The notes: generated by a model not told the origin, from the letters alone. A DNA stretch of 64,000 nucleotides from Myxococcales bacterium (GCA_003170275.1 PNAM01000081.1:62001-126000), one strand, 5' to 3'. Positions 1 to 9,587 are shown, numbered from the stretch's first letter. Numbers and translations are program-made.

Positions 1-66
1 CTCGGCCGGTTTGGCCCAGGCGCTGGTCGCGGTGAGGAGCACGGCGAAGATCGTTTTGCGGATCAT
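1..66 (-). CDS. secreted protein, N-terminal end only
   Basis: Only the first 22 codons lie inside the window, reading leftwards from ATG at 66. They encode MIRKTIFAVLLTATSAWAKP, a textbook Sec signal peptide with a positively charged start, a hydrophobic core and an AWA cleavage site. The gene is divergent from the secreted protein gene that starts at 102, so the 35-bp gap must hold both start regions. The function cannot be judged from this fragment. Confidence 0.6.
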   Translation of the reverse strand, partial: MIRKTIFAVLLTATSAWAKPAE

Positions 67-101
67 GGCCACCGCTTAGCACACTGTGTAATGATCGCGC
101 C

Positions 102-599
102 ATGGGCGCTATTGGAAGGGCACGGACGATCTTGCTCGCGGTCGCGGTCGCGGGCACGGCGCAGGCCGGCGAGTCGAAGGCGCCGCCCGCGGCCAAGGAA
201 ATGTCGCTGGCGCTCGAGGCGGTGAACAAGTCGCTCGGTCTCGAGAGCATGCCCAAGCCGCATTGCCTGAAGTGGGGCTATGGGCACCAGATCACCGCCG
301 CCGAGGTGCGCGCGTGCGTGGATCAGGCGATCAAGGGCGCGACCCTACCCGAGCTCGGCAAGGGCTACGTGCTGGCGGTCCTGATGGGCGGCGTCGGCCC
401 GCAGACCGTGATCGCGCTGGCGCTCGGCGCGCCCGGCTGGGCGGTGCTGTCGTGCGATCCGGGCAAGCCGTGCCCCGCGCGCCACGCCGGCACCGACAAG
501 ATGGGCAAGCGCGTCGTCGATCGGACCGAGCGCGCCTGCGACGGCCCCGAAACCATCTGGGTCCCCGAAAAAAAATCCGAAGTCTGCCCCACCCACTAA
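102..599 (+). CDS. small secreted cysteine-containing protein, function unknown
   Basis: This encodes a 165-residue protein with an N-terminal signal peptide (hydrophobic stretch about residues 8-22, cleavage after AQA). The mature part contains five cysteines and a hydrophobic patch around residues 90-110 (VLAVLMGGVGPQTVIALALG), so it may be periplasmic with disulfides or loosely membrane associated. I do not recognise a family. Its stop overlaps by four bases the stop of the convergent MFS gene. High GC at third codon positions fits the neighbouring chromosomal genes. Confidence 0.65.
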   Translation: MGAIGRARTILLAVAVAGTAQAGESKAPPAAKEMSLALEAVNKSLGLESMPKPHCLKWGYGHQITAAEVRACVDQAIKGATLPELGKGYVLAVLMGGVGPQTVIALALGAPGWAVLSCDPGKPCPARHAGTDKMGKRVVDRTERACDGPETIWVPEKKSEVCPTH

Positions 600-1801
600 C
601 CCCCGGCGCCATCTTCCCGGGCAGCGCTCTCGCCGGCTGCGATCAGGCGCTTGCGGCGCGCTCCCGCGATCGCCAGGTGCAACAGCGCGGTGATGCTGCC
701 GACCACCAGACAACCGTTCCACAGGGTGTGCGCGCCGAAACGGCCGAGCACCCACGAGCCGAGCGCGGGCGCGACAAACGCCGAGACGCCCCACGCTAAC
801 TGGTAGGTGCCCTGGTATCCGCCGCGCACGCGGGTCGGCGCGAGATCGGCCACCACCGTCGGTCCGACCGCCGAGAAGAAGATCTCGCCGACCGTCCACA
901 CCACGATCGTCAGCGCGTAGAGCGGCACGCTGGTCATGAGCCCGGTCATCCAGAAGCCCACGCCGGTGAGCAGCGCGCCGAGCGCCAGGACCGTCCCGCG
1001 ACGAAAGCGCTGCGCCGCGCGGATGCCGATCGGCTGGAACAGCACGATCAGCACGCCGTTGATCGCGATCAGCATGCCGTACATGCGCGGGGCCACGCCG
1101 TGCGCGCGCAGATCGAGCGGCAGCGCCACCGAGCCCTGGTGGAACACCACCGCGAGCAGGAACTGCAGGGCCACGAACGACATGAAGATCCCGTCGCGGA
1201 ACGGCACCAGCAGCGCGCCCAGATCACTGTGGCGCGCGCTCGGCTCGGGGTGGGTCTCGGGCACGCGTAGATACACGATCACGCCGAACAGCAACGTGGT
1301 CGCCGCGTCGACGATGAACAACAGCGTGAAGTTCCTGTTGGCCATCAAGCCGGCGATCACCGCCGCGCCCGCGAAGCCGAGGTTGATCGCCCAGTACAAG
1401 TAGCCGTAGGCGCGCGTGCGATCTTCCGCCGGCACCAGATCGGCGACGGTCGCCTGCACCGCGGGCCGGTACAGATCGCCGAAGAAGCCGAGCGCCAGCG
1501 TCGACAGCGCGATGTGCGTCGGCGTGCGCGCGAAGCCGAGCTGCAACATGGCGGCCGCGCCGAGCGTCATCGACAGCAACATCGTGGCGCGCCGGCCGAT
1601 GCGATCGGCCAGTAGCCCGCCGACCGGACCCGAGCCCATCGATCCGGCGCCGTAGAGCGCCACCACCATGCCGGCGCGCTCCACCGAGTAGCCGCGCACT
1701 TGCGTGAGGTACAGCGCGAGGAACGTGAACACGAACCCGCCGAGCCGATTCACCAACGCGCCCGCCCACAAGTACCAATAGGTCCGAGGCAGCCCGCGCA
1801 T
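596..1801 (-). CDS. MFS transporter (drug/metabolite efflux type)
   Basis: This encodes about 401 residues of alternating hydrophobic segments typical of a 12-helix major facilitator. The loop between helices 2 and 3 has the MFS signature GGLLADRIGRR (about residues 60-71), which supports a proton-coupled DHA1-type exporter of the MdtH/YfcJ kind. The chosen start is ATG at 1801, with GAGGG just upstream; a GTG at 1819 would add six residues. It is divergent from the antiporter gene at 1861, with about 60 bp between starts. The substrate cannot be read from the sequence. Confidence 0.85.
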   Translation of the reverse strand: MRGLPRTYWYLWAGALVNRLGGFVFTFLALYLTQVRGYSVERAGMVVALYGAGSMGSGPVGGLLADRIGRRATMLLSMTLGAAAMLQLGFARTPTHIALSTLALGFFGDLYRPAVQATVADLVPAEDRTRAYGYLYWAINLGFAGAAVIAGLMANRNFTLLFIVDAATTLLFGVIVYLRVPETHPEPSARHSDLGALLVPFRDGIFMSFVALQFLLAVVFHQGSVALPLDLRAHGVAPRMYGMLIAINGVLIVLFQPIGIRAAQRFRRGTVLALGALLTGVGFWMTGLMTSVPLYALTIVVWTVGEIFFSAVGPTVVADLAPTRVRGGYQGTYQLAWGVSAFVAPALGSWVLGRFGAHTLWNGCLVVGSITALLHLAIAGARRKRLIAAGESAAREDGAGG

Positions 1802-1860
1802 CGCGCCCTCTTCTACCACGTCCTTTCCTTTGCACCCGGAAGCGGTGCTACCCTGCGCTC

Positions 1861-4140
1861 ATGAGCTCGAAGACCCCGGCGTCGGGGCTGCGTACGCTCT
1901 TCGGATACGCGCTGATGATCGGATGCACGGTCGTCGCCTACTGGTTCATCCGTGCGGCCGGATCGAGTCGCAGCGCGCCGCCGGCGGAGGCGGGCGCCGC
2001 GACCTTCGGTGCGACCGGCGCGGTGGCCAACGCGGACGCGCTGCTGCACGTGCTGATCGCGCTGGTGGTGGTGATCGTGGTCGCGCGCGCGCTCGGCTCG
2101 CTGTTCAAGTACCTCGAGCAGCCGCCGGTGGTCGGCGAGATCCTGGCGGGCATCCTGCTCGGTCCGTCGCTGCTCGGCCGCGTCGCGCCGGCGATCTCCG
2201 GCTTTCTGTTGCCCAAGACCGTCGCGCCGTTCCTCGGCATCCTCTCGCAGGTCGGCGTGATCCTGTACATGTTCCTGGTCGGCGTGGAGCTCGACCCGGG
2301 CCTGTTGCGCAAGCGCGGCCACTCGACGGTGGCCATCTCGCACGCCAGCATCATCGCGCCGTTCCTGCTCGGCTCGGTGCTGTCGCTGTTCCTCTACACG
2401 CGCATGTCGACGCAGGACGTGCCGTTCACCGTGTTCTCGCTGTTCATGGGCGTGTCCATGTCGGTGACCGCGTTCCCGGTGCTGGCGCGTATCCTCACCG
2501 ACCGCAAGATCCACACCACGCGCATGGGCGTGATCACGCTGACCTGCGCCGCGGTCGACGACGTGACCGCGTGGTGCCTGTTGGCGTTCGTGGTGAGCGT
2601 GGTGCAGGCGCGCATGTCGGGCGCGCTGTTCACCGCCGGCCTGACGATCGGCTACATCGCGTTCATGGCGTTCGTGATCCGCCCGGGCATGGTGCGGCTC
2701 ACGCGGTTGTACGGCAGCCGCGGACGGCTCACGCAGGGCGTGATGGCGCTGGTGTTCGTCGCGCTGTTGCTGTCGTCGCTGGCCACCGACCTGATCGGCA
2801 TCCACGCGGTGTTCGGCGCGTTCGCGCTCGGCGCGGTCATCCCGCACGACAGCGGGCTGGCGCGCGAGCTCACCGATCGGCTCGAAGATCTGGTGGTGGT
2901 GCTGCTCCTGCCCGCGTTCTTCGCGTTCACCGGCATGCGCACCCAGATCGGCCTGGTGAGCGGGCTGGAGAACTGGCTGATCTGCGGCCTGATCGTGCTG
3001 GTCGCGTCGGTGGGCAAGTTCGGCGGCAGCATGATCGCGGCGCGGCTCACCGGGCTCGGCTGGCGCGACTCGGCGGCGCTCGGCGTGCTCATGAACACGC
3101 GCGGGCTGATGGAGCTGATCGTGCTCAACATCGGCCTCGAGCTGAAGGTGATCTCGCCGACGCTGTTCGCCATGTTGGTGTTCATGGCGGTGGTGACCAC
3201 GTTTGCGACCACGCCGATTCTGCACCTCATCACCCGCAACCAGAAGCCGAGCGAGGAGCCCAGCCAGCCGATCGAGGTGCACTCGGGGCCGCTCAGGGCG
3301 GTGCACTCCGGCGGCGTGCTGGCGCCGATCTCCAATCCGGAAGGCGTGGCGGCGATCGTCGATCTGGCGGTGGCGGCGACGCGCGCCCACGATCCGCCCG
3401 CGCGGGTGATCGCGCTGGTGCGGCGGCCGGGCGGTGGCGTGCGCTCCGGGCTGCGCGAGATGGAGAGCAAGGAGCGCCCGCGCGCGCCGATCCTGCTCGA
3501 GGCCGCCGATCATGCGCGCGCGATCGGCGCGACCATCGATGCGCAGGCGCTGTGGACCGACGATCCCGCGAGCGACATCCTGGCCATGGCGGGCGAGCCG
3601 CAGATCCGCTGGCTGCTGGTCGGCTTTCACCGGCCGGTGTTCGGCGCCGATCTGCTCGGCGGCGTGGTCAAGGAGCTGCTCGAGCGCGCGGCCAAGACCG
3701 AGCTCGACGTGGGCGTGATCGTGCACGGCCACGAGCGCGCCATCGACAAGGTGATCGCGGTGGTGGACGCCACGCCCAACGGACGCGCCACGCTCGATCT
3801 GGCGTCGCGCATCGCGCAGAACAAGTCGTGCGGTCTGCACGCGGTGCTGGTGCCCAAGGACGGCGCCGAGCCCGAGCCCGAGCTGCAGGCGATGCTCAAG
3901 GATGCGGCCCGCACCGCCGGCAAGTGGATGCACACCGACGTGCTGGTCGAGCGCAACCCGGCGCAGCTCGCCTACAAGACGCAAGGGCAGCTGGTGATCA
4001 TCGGCGCCGGGCTGGCCGACGAGATGGGGCTGCCGCTCGACGAGGTGCCGGGCGGCCTGCGCTGTGTGGTGATCGTGCAGGGCGGCGTGGAGCGTGAGGC
4101 GGTCGCCGCGCCGCCTCCCGTCGAGCAGCACGTCGGCTGA
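1861..4140 (+). CDS. CPA2-family cation:proton antiporter with C-terminal stress-like domains
   Basis: This encodes a 759-residue inner-membrane protein. After one N-terminal helix (residues 10-28), residues about 60-450 form a Na+/H+-exchanger fold (PF00999 type); signatures include EQPPVVGEILAGILLGPSLL near 85-104 and GAFALGAVIPH near 320. The remaining about 300 residues are soluble and look like tandem nucleotide-binding universal-stress-type domains, as in Kef-like and plant CHX proteins. The likely role is K+ or Na+ exchange for protons, with cytosolic sensing. The gene stands alone between the divergent MFS gene and the porin. No RCK/TrkA-N domain is obvious, so true KefB/C identity is not claimed. 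Confidence 0.85.
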   Translation: MSSKTPASGLRTLFGYALMIGCTVVAYWFIRAAGSSRSAPPAEAGAATFGATGAVANADALLHVLIALVVVIVVARALGSLFKYLEQPPVVGEILAGILLGPSLLGRVAPAISGFLLPKTVAPFLGILSQVGVILYMFLVGVELDPGLLRKRGHSTVAISHASIIAPFLLGSVLSLFLYTRMSTQDVPFTVFSLFMGVSMSVTAFPVLARILTDRKIHTTRMGVITLTCAAVDDVTAWCLLAFVVSVVQARMSGALFTAGLTIGYIAFMAFVIRPGMVRLTRLYGSRGRLTQGVMALVFVALLLSSLATDLIGIHAVFGAFALGAVIPHDSGLARELTDRLEDLVVVLLLPAFFAFTGMRTQIGLVSGLENWLICGLIVLVASVGKFGGSMIAARLTGLGWRDSAALGVLMNTRGLMELIVLNIGLELKVISPTLFAMLVFMAVVTTFATTPILHLITRNQKPSEEPSQPIEVHSGPLRAVHSGGVLAPISNPEGVAAIVDLAVAATRAHDPPARVIALVRRPGGGVRSGLREMESKERPRAPILLEAADHARAIGATIDAQALWTDDPASDILAMAGEPQIRWLLVGFHRPVFGADLLGGVVKELLERAAKTELDVGVIVHGHERAIDKVIAVVDATPNGRATLDLASRIAQNKSCGLHAVLVPKDGAEPEPELQAMLKDAARTAGKWMHTDVLVERNPAQLAYKTQGQLVIIGAGLADEMGLPLDEVPGGLRCVVIVQGGVEREAVAAPPPVEQHVG

Positions 4141-4160
4141 GCAGTAGGGAAATACCCACA

Positions 4161-4213
4161 TCCGTTAAAACGGACGGATTTCCGTTGACAGTCTTTCGCC
4201 CTCTCGGCATCTT
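4161..4213 (+). promoter_or_regulatory. candidate promoter and operator of the porin gene
   Basis: A -35 hexamer TTGACA (4185-4190) is followed after 17 bp by CATCTT (4208-4213). This would place transcription start about at the porin ATG (4220), i.e. a leaderless or nearly leaderless message. Just upstream is an inverted repeat TCCGTT-AA-AACGGA (4161-4174) and a third TCCGTT half-site at 4181-4186 that touches the -35 element. This arrangement suits repression or activation by a dimeric regulator. It is seen in sequence only. Confidence 0.4.
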
Positions 4214-4219
4214 CGGGGA

Positions 4220-5833
4220 ATGGGTAGACACACTTATCTGGCGCTTCTCGGGTTGCTCGTCGCGGCGCCGGCGGCCGCGCAGGAGGATCCCGACGCGCGC
4301 TTCCGCGAGCTCCAACAGCGGCAGGGCGATCTCGAGCACAAGCTCAAGCTGCTGCAAGATCGCGAGAACGCGCGCGCCGCTCAGCCGCCGCAGCAGCAGC
4401 CGCCGCCGGTCGAAGCGGACGGCCAGATCCCCGACGCGCTGGCGCCGCTCGCCGGCTATTCGGAGAAAAACTTCTTCGTGCGCGATCGCGACAGCTGGTT
4501 CGTGCTCATCCCCAAGGGACGGATCAACGTCGACTGGTACAACTTCCTCAACCGGCCCTCGAACCCGCCGGCCGGCGTGGTCTCCAACAGCGCCGCTGAT
4601 CCCCGCTCGTCGCTGCGCGACACGGTGTTTCTGCGGCGGGCGCGCCTCGGGTTTTCCGGAACCTTCGCGCGTCACGTCGACTTTCGCATCGAGGCCGAGT
4701 TCGCCAGCCTGGCGACGCCCGGCCAGTACGCCACCCTCACCGACGCGTCGATCGTGCTCAACTGGTGGTCGTTTCTCAAGGTGGAAGCGGGACAGTTCTA
4801 CGCGCCGTTCACCATCGAGAACATGACCTCGGAGAACTACAGCGACTTCATGGAGCGCTCGTCGGCGGTGCGCTTCGCCGTGCCCAACACGCGAGAAGTG
4901 GGCGGCATGCTATTCGGCGAGCTGCCGCGCAAGGCCGCCCGCTATTGGGTCGGCGTGTTCAACGGCGACGGGCAGAACAACAAGAACCTCGACAACCGCC
5001 CGGCGGTGATCGGTCGCGCGTACTTCGCGCCGCTCGCGCTGTTGCCACACCCCGCGCGCTGGCTCGAGGAGATCTGGGTGGGCGGCTCCTTCTGGTGGCA
5101 ACAGAGCACCAACGTGGGCGGAGGCTCCGCGCCGTCGACCACCGGCGTGGCGGCGGGAGATCTCGGCGGGGTCACGACGCAGGGCGGCTTCGCGCTGTTC
5201 AGCTCCAACTATGGCAACGGCACCGATCTGCTCAAGAACCCGATCCGCACCCACCTGGCGCCCGACGGCACCACGCTCAAGTACGCCTTCGAGGCCAACC
5301 TGCCGCTGCCCCGGCGCCTCGGCCTGCGCGCGGAGTACACGCACCAATCGATCGACTTCCGCCAGTACCAGGACACCACGCTCGGTCGCACAGCCGGCGC
5401 CGCGGGCAACCTGACCGGCTACAGCGCCTACGTCGAGGCCTACGCGTGGATCGGCGGCGACGTCGGCGAGGACCATCCCGGCCTGTACCATCCGCCGCAC
5501 TGGAGCGGCTACCAGCCGTCGCGCAAGCCCACCTGGGCGCTGCAGCTGGCAGTGAAGTACGAGCACGTCGATCTCGACATCACCGGCCTGCCCGGCACCA
5601 CCAACGCGGGCGGCACCACCGTCGCCGATCCTGCCGCCGGCCACTACAGCCTCGACGTGTTCGAGGCCGGCGCCAGCCTGTACTTCACCCGCCACACGCG
5701 CCTGATCGCCAACTACGTGATCAACTACATCGGCCGGCAGGACGACAGCTCGGGCGCCGGGCTCGAGCGCAAGAACCTGTTCTGGCTGCGCGCCGAGCAC
5801 GAGCTGCTGTTCCGCCTGGCGGTGGCCCTGTAA
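4220..5833 (+). CDS. OprO/OprP-type outer-membrane porin
   Basis: This encodes a 537-residue protein with a signal peptide ending AAPAAA near residue 21. A short coiled coil follows (residues 24-50), then a Gln/Pro linker and a long beta-barrel-like region with alternating polar and aromatic residues. The layout of a periplasmic coiled coil plus barrel matches phosphate-selective porins O and P (PF07396). It probably forms a channel for anions or other small solutes in the outer membrane. The chain ends HELLFRLAVAL rather than the classical terminal Phe. There is no phosphate-regulon gene next to it, so selectivity is open. Confidence 0.75.
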   Translation: MGRHTYLALLGLLVAAPAAAQEDPDARFRELQQRQGDLEHKLKLLQDRENARAAQPPQQQPPPVEADGQIPDALAPLAGYSEKNFFVRDRDSWFVLIPKGRINVDWYNFLNRPSNPPAGVVSNSAADPRSSLRDTVFLRRARLGFSGTFARHVDFRIEAEFASLATPGQYATLTDASIVLNWWSFLKVEAGQFYAPFTIENMTSENYSDFMERSSAVRFAVPNTREVGGMLFGELPRKAARYWVGVFNGDGQNNKNLDNRPAVIGRAYFAPLALLPHPARWLEEIWVGGSFWWQQSTNVGGGSAPSTTGVAAGDLGGVTTQGGFALFSSNYGNGTDLLKNPIRTHLAPDGTTLKYAFEANLPLPRRLGLRAEYTHQSIDFRQYQDTTLGRTAGAAGNLTGYSAYVEAYAWIGGDVGEDHPGLYHPPHWSGYQPSRKPTWALQLAVKYEHVDLDITGLPGTTNAGGTTVADPAAGHYSLDVFEAGASLYFTRHTRLIANYVINYIGRQDDSSGAGLERKNLFWLRAEHELLFRLAVAL

Positions 5834-5895
5834 CGGCCCGTACAGCTACGAATACGGGTTGATCGACCACCCCCGCCCGGTCACATAGTCCGCCC

Positions 5896-8610
5896 ATGTC
5901 CAAGCCCCTGGTTCTCGCGTTAGGCCTGCTCGCAGGCTCCGCCGTCCTCGCCGCACCGCCGAAAAAGTTGGTCTCGGTCGAGGGCATCACCGAGTACGCG
6001 CTCGACAACGGGATGCGCGTGCTGTTGTTCCCCGACGCGTCCAAGCCGACGGTGACGGTCAACGTCACCTACTTCGTCGGCTCGCGCCACGAAGGCTACG
6101 GCGAGTCGGGCATGGCGCACCTGCTCGAGCACATGCTGTTCAAGGGCACGCCCACGCACGACAAGGTGTGGGCCGAGTTCGAGAAGCACGGCGCGCGCTT
6201 CAACGGCTCCACCTGGGTCGATCGCACCAACTACTTCGAGACCATGCCGGCGACGGCGGAAAATCTCAAATTCGCGATCGAGCTCGAGGCCGATCGGATG
6301 GTCCACTCCAAGATCGCCAAGGAAGATCTGGCCAAGGAGTTCACCGTCGTGCGCAACGAGTTCGAGATGGGCGAGAACGCGCCGCCGCAGATCCTCGAGG
6401 AGCGCATGTATGCGAGCGCGTATCTCTGGCACAACTACGGCAAGTCGACGATCGGATCGCGCTCGGACATCGAGCGGGTGCCGATCGAAAACCTGCGCGC
6501 CTTCTACAAGCGCTTCTACCAGCCGGACAACGCGATGGTGGTGGTGGCCGGCAAGTTCGCGCCCAAGGACGCGCTCGAGCTGATCGGCGCGAGCTTCGGC
6601 AAGCTGGCGCGGCCGGCGCGCGTGCTCGATCCCACCTACACCGTCGAGCCGGTGCAGGACGGCGAGCGCGCGGTGGTGCTGCGCCGTACCGGCGACGTGC
6701 AGGTCGCGGGGCTCATGTATCACGGCGTCTCGGGCTCGCACGCAGACTTCGTCGCCGAGGAGGCGCTGGTCGATCTGCTCAGCAACAAGCCGTCGGGCCG
6801 GCTGTACAAGGCGCTGGTCGACAAGGGCCTGGCCGCGCGCTTGAGCGGCGACGCGTACACCTGGGCCGAGCCGGGGATGATCCAGCTGTTCGCCGACGTG
6901 CGCGGCGACAAGTCGGCCGAGGCGGTGCGCGACAAGATGATCGAGATCGCCGAGGCGGTCGGGCGCGGCAAGGTGGGCGACGACGAGGTGCAGCGCTGGA
7001 AGAGCCGCGTGCTCAAGGAGATCGAGCTGGCCATGACCGATCCCAACCGCATCGGCGTCGAGCTGAGCGAGTGGGCGGCGACCGGCGACTGGCGCATGAT
7101 GTTCGTGCACCGCGATCGCGTGGAGAAGCTGACCGCCGAGCGCGTGCAGAAGTTCGCCGCGCAGTACCTGCGGCCGTCCAACCGCACCGTCGGGCTGTTC
7201 CTGCCGCAGAAGGCGCCCGAGCGCAGCCCGCTGCCGGAGCCGGTGAACGTCTCCGCGCTGGTCAAGGACTACCAGGGCCGCGCGGCCATGGCCGAGGGCG
7301 AGGCGTTCGTCGCCACCGTCGAGAACATCGAGAAGCGCACGGTGCGTGCGACGCTGCCGGTGGGCATGAAGCTGGCGCTCTTGTCGAAGAAGACGCGCGG
7401 CGGCGCGGTCAAGCTGGCGCTGCGCGTCCACGCCGGCACCGAGAGCGAGCTGCGCGGCAAGGTGGCGCTGGCGCAGCTCATCCCGCAGATGCTCCTGCGC
7501 GGCACGACCAGGCACAGCTACCAGCAGCTCAAGGACGAGTTCGATCGGCTCAAGGCCGAGGTCAAGTTCGACGACATCATGCGCATCACCGATCCGTCGG
7601 CGGCGGCGGTGCGCGTGTCGACCACGCGCGAGAACCTGCCGGCGGTGCTGGCGCTGCTCGCCGAGGTGGTGCGTGAGCCGAGCTTCCCGGCGGCGGAGCT
7701 GGAGACGCTCAAGAAGGAGACGCTGGCGCGGCTCGAAGAGGTGCTGCAGGACCCGCAGATGCTCGCGTTCACGGAGCTGCAGCGCAAGGCCGAGCCGTGG
7801 CCGAAGGACGACGTGCGCTACGTGCCGACGGTCGCCGAGCAGATCGAGCGCGTGCGGGCGGTCAAGCTGCCGGAGCTGGCGCAGTTCTACAAGAGCTTCT
7901 GGGGCGGCAGCTTCGCCGAGCTGGCGATCGTCGGGGACTTCGACGCCGAGCCGACGCAGAAGACGCTCGACAAGCTATTCGCCGGCTGGAAGACCGCCAA
8001 GGCGTTTCAGCGCATCAAGCACGAGTTCAAGAGCGGTGTGGCCGGATCGGAGGAGCAGATCAAGACCCCCGACAAGCAGATGGCGTTCATCGGCGCGACG
8101 CACTCGATCGAGCTGCGCGACGACGACGCGGACTACCCGGCGATGCAGCTGGTGAACTTCGTGCTCGGCGGCGGCGCGCGCTCGCGCCTGATCGAGCGGC
8201 TGCGCCAGAAGGACGGCCTGTCGTACGGCGCGTTCTCGTTCGTGCAGGCCGACTCGCTCGACCGCAACGGCAAGTTCTTCGCCGGCGCGATCTGCGCCCC
8301 GCAGAACGCCGTCAAGGCGCTCACCGCGCTGCTCGAAGAGGTGGCGCTCCTGCAGAAGAACGGCGTGCCGGCCGACGAGCTGGCCGATGCCAAGAAGGCC
8401 TATCAGGCGTACTTCGACAACCAGCTCGCCAACGACGAGTTCGTCACCGCGCAGCTCACGCGCCTGCTCTACCTCGACCGCACGCTCGCCTACTACGGCA
8501 AGGTGAACGGCAAGATCCAGACGCTCTCGAAAGACGAGCTGGCGGCGGCCGCGCGCAAGTACGTCGCGCCCGAGCGGTTGGTCAAGGTGCTGGCCGGCGA
8601 TCTCAAGTAG
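5896..8610 (+). CDS. M16 zinc metalloprotease, two-repeat form, exported
   Basis: This encodes a 904-residue protein with signal peptide 1-19/20. The first half carries the inverted zinc motif HxxEH (His75, Glu78, His79 in HLLEHMLFKG) and a downstream conserved Glu in the VVRNEFEMGENAP region (about 152). The second half (about 480-904) repeats the fold without the zinc motif but retains the GARSRLIERLR...GLSYG segment used for substrate handling. Such pitrilysin-like proteins act in the periplasm as clam-shell peptidases. It starts 62 bp after the porin gene in the same direction, so the two may be co-transcribed; a CCCGTA/TACGGG hairpin lies between them. Confidence 0.9.
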   Translation: MSKPLVLALGLLAGSAVLAAPPKKLVSVEGITEYALDNGMRVLLFPDASKPTVTVNVTYFVGSRHEGYGESGMAHLLEHMLFKGTPTHDKVWAEFEKHGARFNGSTWVDRTNYFETMPATAENLKFAIELEADRMVHSKIAKEDLAKEFTVVRNEFEMGENAPPQILEERMYASAYLWHNYGKSTIGSRSDIERVPIENLRAFYKRFYQPDNAMVVVAGKFAPKDALELIGASFGKLARPARVLDPTYTVEPVQDGERAVVLRRTGDVQVAGLMYHGVSGSHADFVAEEALVDLLSNKPSGRLYKALVDKGLAARLSGDAYTWAEPGMIQLFADVRGDKSAEAVRDKMIEIAEAVGRGKVGDDEVQRWKSRVLKEIELAMTDPNRIGVELSEWAATGDWRMMFVHRDRVEKLTAERVQKFAAQYLRPSNRTVGLFLPQKAPERSPLPEPVNVSALVKDYQGRAAMAEGEAFVATVENIEKRTVRATLPVGMKLALLSKKTRGGAVKLALRVHAGTESELRGKVALAQLIPQMLLRGTTRHSYQQLKDEFDRLKAEVKFDDIMRITDPSAAAVRVSTTRENLPAVLALLAEVVREPSFPAAELETLKKETLARLEEVLQDPQMLAFTELQRKAEPWPKDDVRYVPTVAEQIERVRAVKLPELAQFYKSFWGGSFAELAIVGDFDAEPTQKTLDKLFAGWKTAKAFQRIKHEFKSGVAGSEEQIKTPDKQMAFIGATHSIELRDDDADYPAMQLVNFVLGGGARSRLIERLRQKDGLSYGAFSFVQADSLDRNGKFFAGAICAPQNAVKALTALLEEVALLQKNGVPADELADAKKAYQAYFDNQLANDEFVTAQLTRLLYLDRTLAYYGKVNGKIQTLSKDELAAAARKYVAPERLVKVLAGDLK

Positions 8611-8626
8611 GCCCCAATAACGCGCC

Positions 8627-8642
8627 TGCCAATATATTGGCA
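8627..8642. promoter_or_regulatory. 16-bp perfect palindrome, candidate operator
   Basis: TGCCAATATATTGGCA is its own reverse complement. It lies 82 bp before the PuuD-like start and 17 bp after the M16 stop, in one of the few AT-rich patches of this region. The size and symmetry suit a MarR/PecS- or LysR-type dimer. Whether it controls the downstream gene is inference. Confidence 0.4.
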
Positions 8643-8723
8643 AAATGACAATGCCGTGCGAAAGCGCGTGACGCAGCGCGCCGCCTGATGGATAAAGGCA
8701 CCAACTTCTTTCCTGGAGACGTC

Positions 8724-9569
8724 ATGGATCCGAACTCCGACCTCAATCAGTGGCTTCAGCTGGTCTTCCGCTGGCTGCACGTGATCGCCGGTGTGATGTG
8801 GATCGGACACCTGTGGTTCTTCAACTTCGTCAACGCGCAGGTCGCCAAGACCTACGACGCCGACTCGAAGAAGAAGGTGGTCCCCGAGCTCATGCCGCGC
8901 GCGCTGTACTGGTTCCGCTGGGGCGCGGCGTACACCTTCATCACCGGCATCCTGCTCCTCGGGCTGGTCTACTCCATGGGCGGCGCGCTGGTGCCGCCGA
9001 ACGACATGCCGGTCGCGGTGCGGCTCGGCGTCGGCGCGGCCACCGGGATCTCGCTCGCGTCGCTGGTGATCGGCTTCGCGATCTACGACATGATGTGGAA
9101 GGCGATGGCCAAGCAGGAGATGGCCGGCATGGTGGTCTCGCTGGTTCTCACCACCGGCTTCGCGTTCGGCCTCGCGCAGTTCTTGAGCGGGCGCGCGGTG
9201 TACATCCACATCGGCGCGCTGTTCGGCACCATCATGGCCGCCAACGTGTGGATGCGCATCTGGCCGAACCAGCGCAAGATCATCACCGCGATCAAGAACG
9301 GCACCGCGCCCGACGCGGCGCTGGTCGCCACCGCGGGCCTGCGCTCCAAGCACAACACCTATATGTCGATGCCACTCATGTTCTTCATGATCTCGAGCCA
9401 CTACGGAACCGTCTACGGCCACGAGTACTCGTGGGCGTTCGTCCCCGGCTTCGTCGCCGCCGGCTGGGTGATCGCGAAGCTGTGCTTCTCGAAGTCCGCC
9501 ACCAAGGCGCCCGCCGAGTTCGCCACCGGTGACGCCGCCGCCGCACCGCCCGCCAGCGCCGCCAAGTAG
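8724..9569 (+). CDS. PuuD-like integral membrane protein (urate hydroxylase family)
   Basis: This encodes 281 residues with about seven or eight hydrophobic helices. It opens with WLQLVFRWLHVIAGVMWIGH, the His-containing first helix characteristic of the PuuD / urate-oxidase N-terminal family (PF06181). PuuD links urate hydroxylation to a fused or partner cytochrome c. Here there is no CxxCH and the tail is a short Ala-rich stretch, so electron transfer would need a separate cytochrome, or the function differs. ATG at 8724 was chosen because GGAG sits seven bases upstream; an ATG at 8688 lacks a ribosome site. No purine catabolism genes are adjacent. Confidence 0.7.
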   Translation: MDPNSDLNQWLQLVFRWLHVIAGVMWIGHLWFFNFVNAQVAKTYDADSKKKVVPELMPRALYWFRWGAAYTFITGILLLGLVYSMGGALVPPNDMPVAVRLGVGAATGISLASLVIGFAIYDMMWKAMAKQEMAGMVVSLVLTTGFAFGLAQFLSGRAVYIHIGALFGTIMAANVWMRIWPNQRKIITAIKNGTAPDAALVATAGLRSKHNTYMSMPLMFFMISSHYGTVYGHEYSWAFVPGFVAAGWVIAKLCFSKSATKAPAEFATGDAAAAPPASAAK

Positions 9570-9587
9570 CGCCCGACCCACTCCCGC

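Noticed and set aside
1861-4140. Naming the antiporter kefB or kefC
   Set aside because: No RCK/TrkA-N domain or glutathione-related partner is visible; only the CPA2 fold is supported.
1813-4161. 782-codon open frame on the minus strand
   Set aside because: It is antisense to the antiporter gene, extremely His/Arg/Glu-rich and without domains: a GC-driven shadow.
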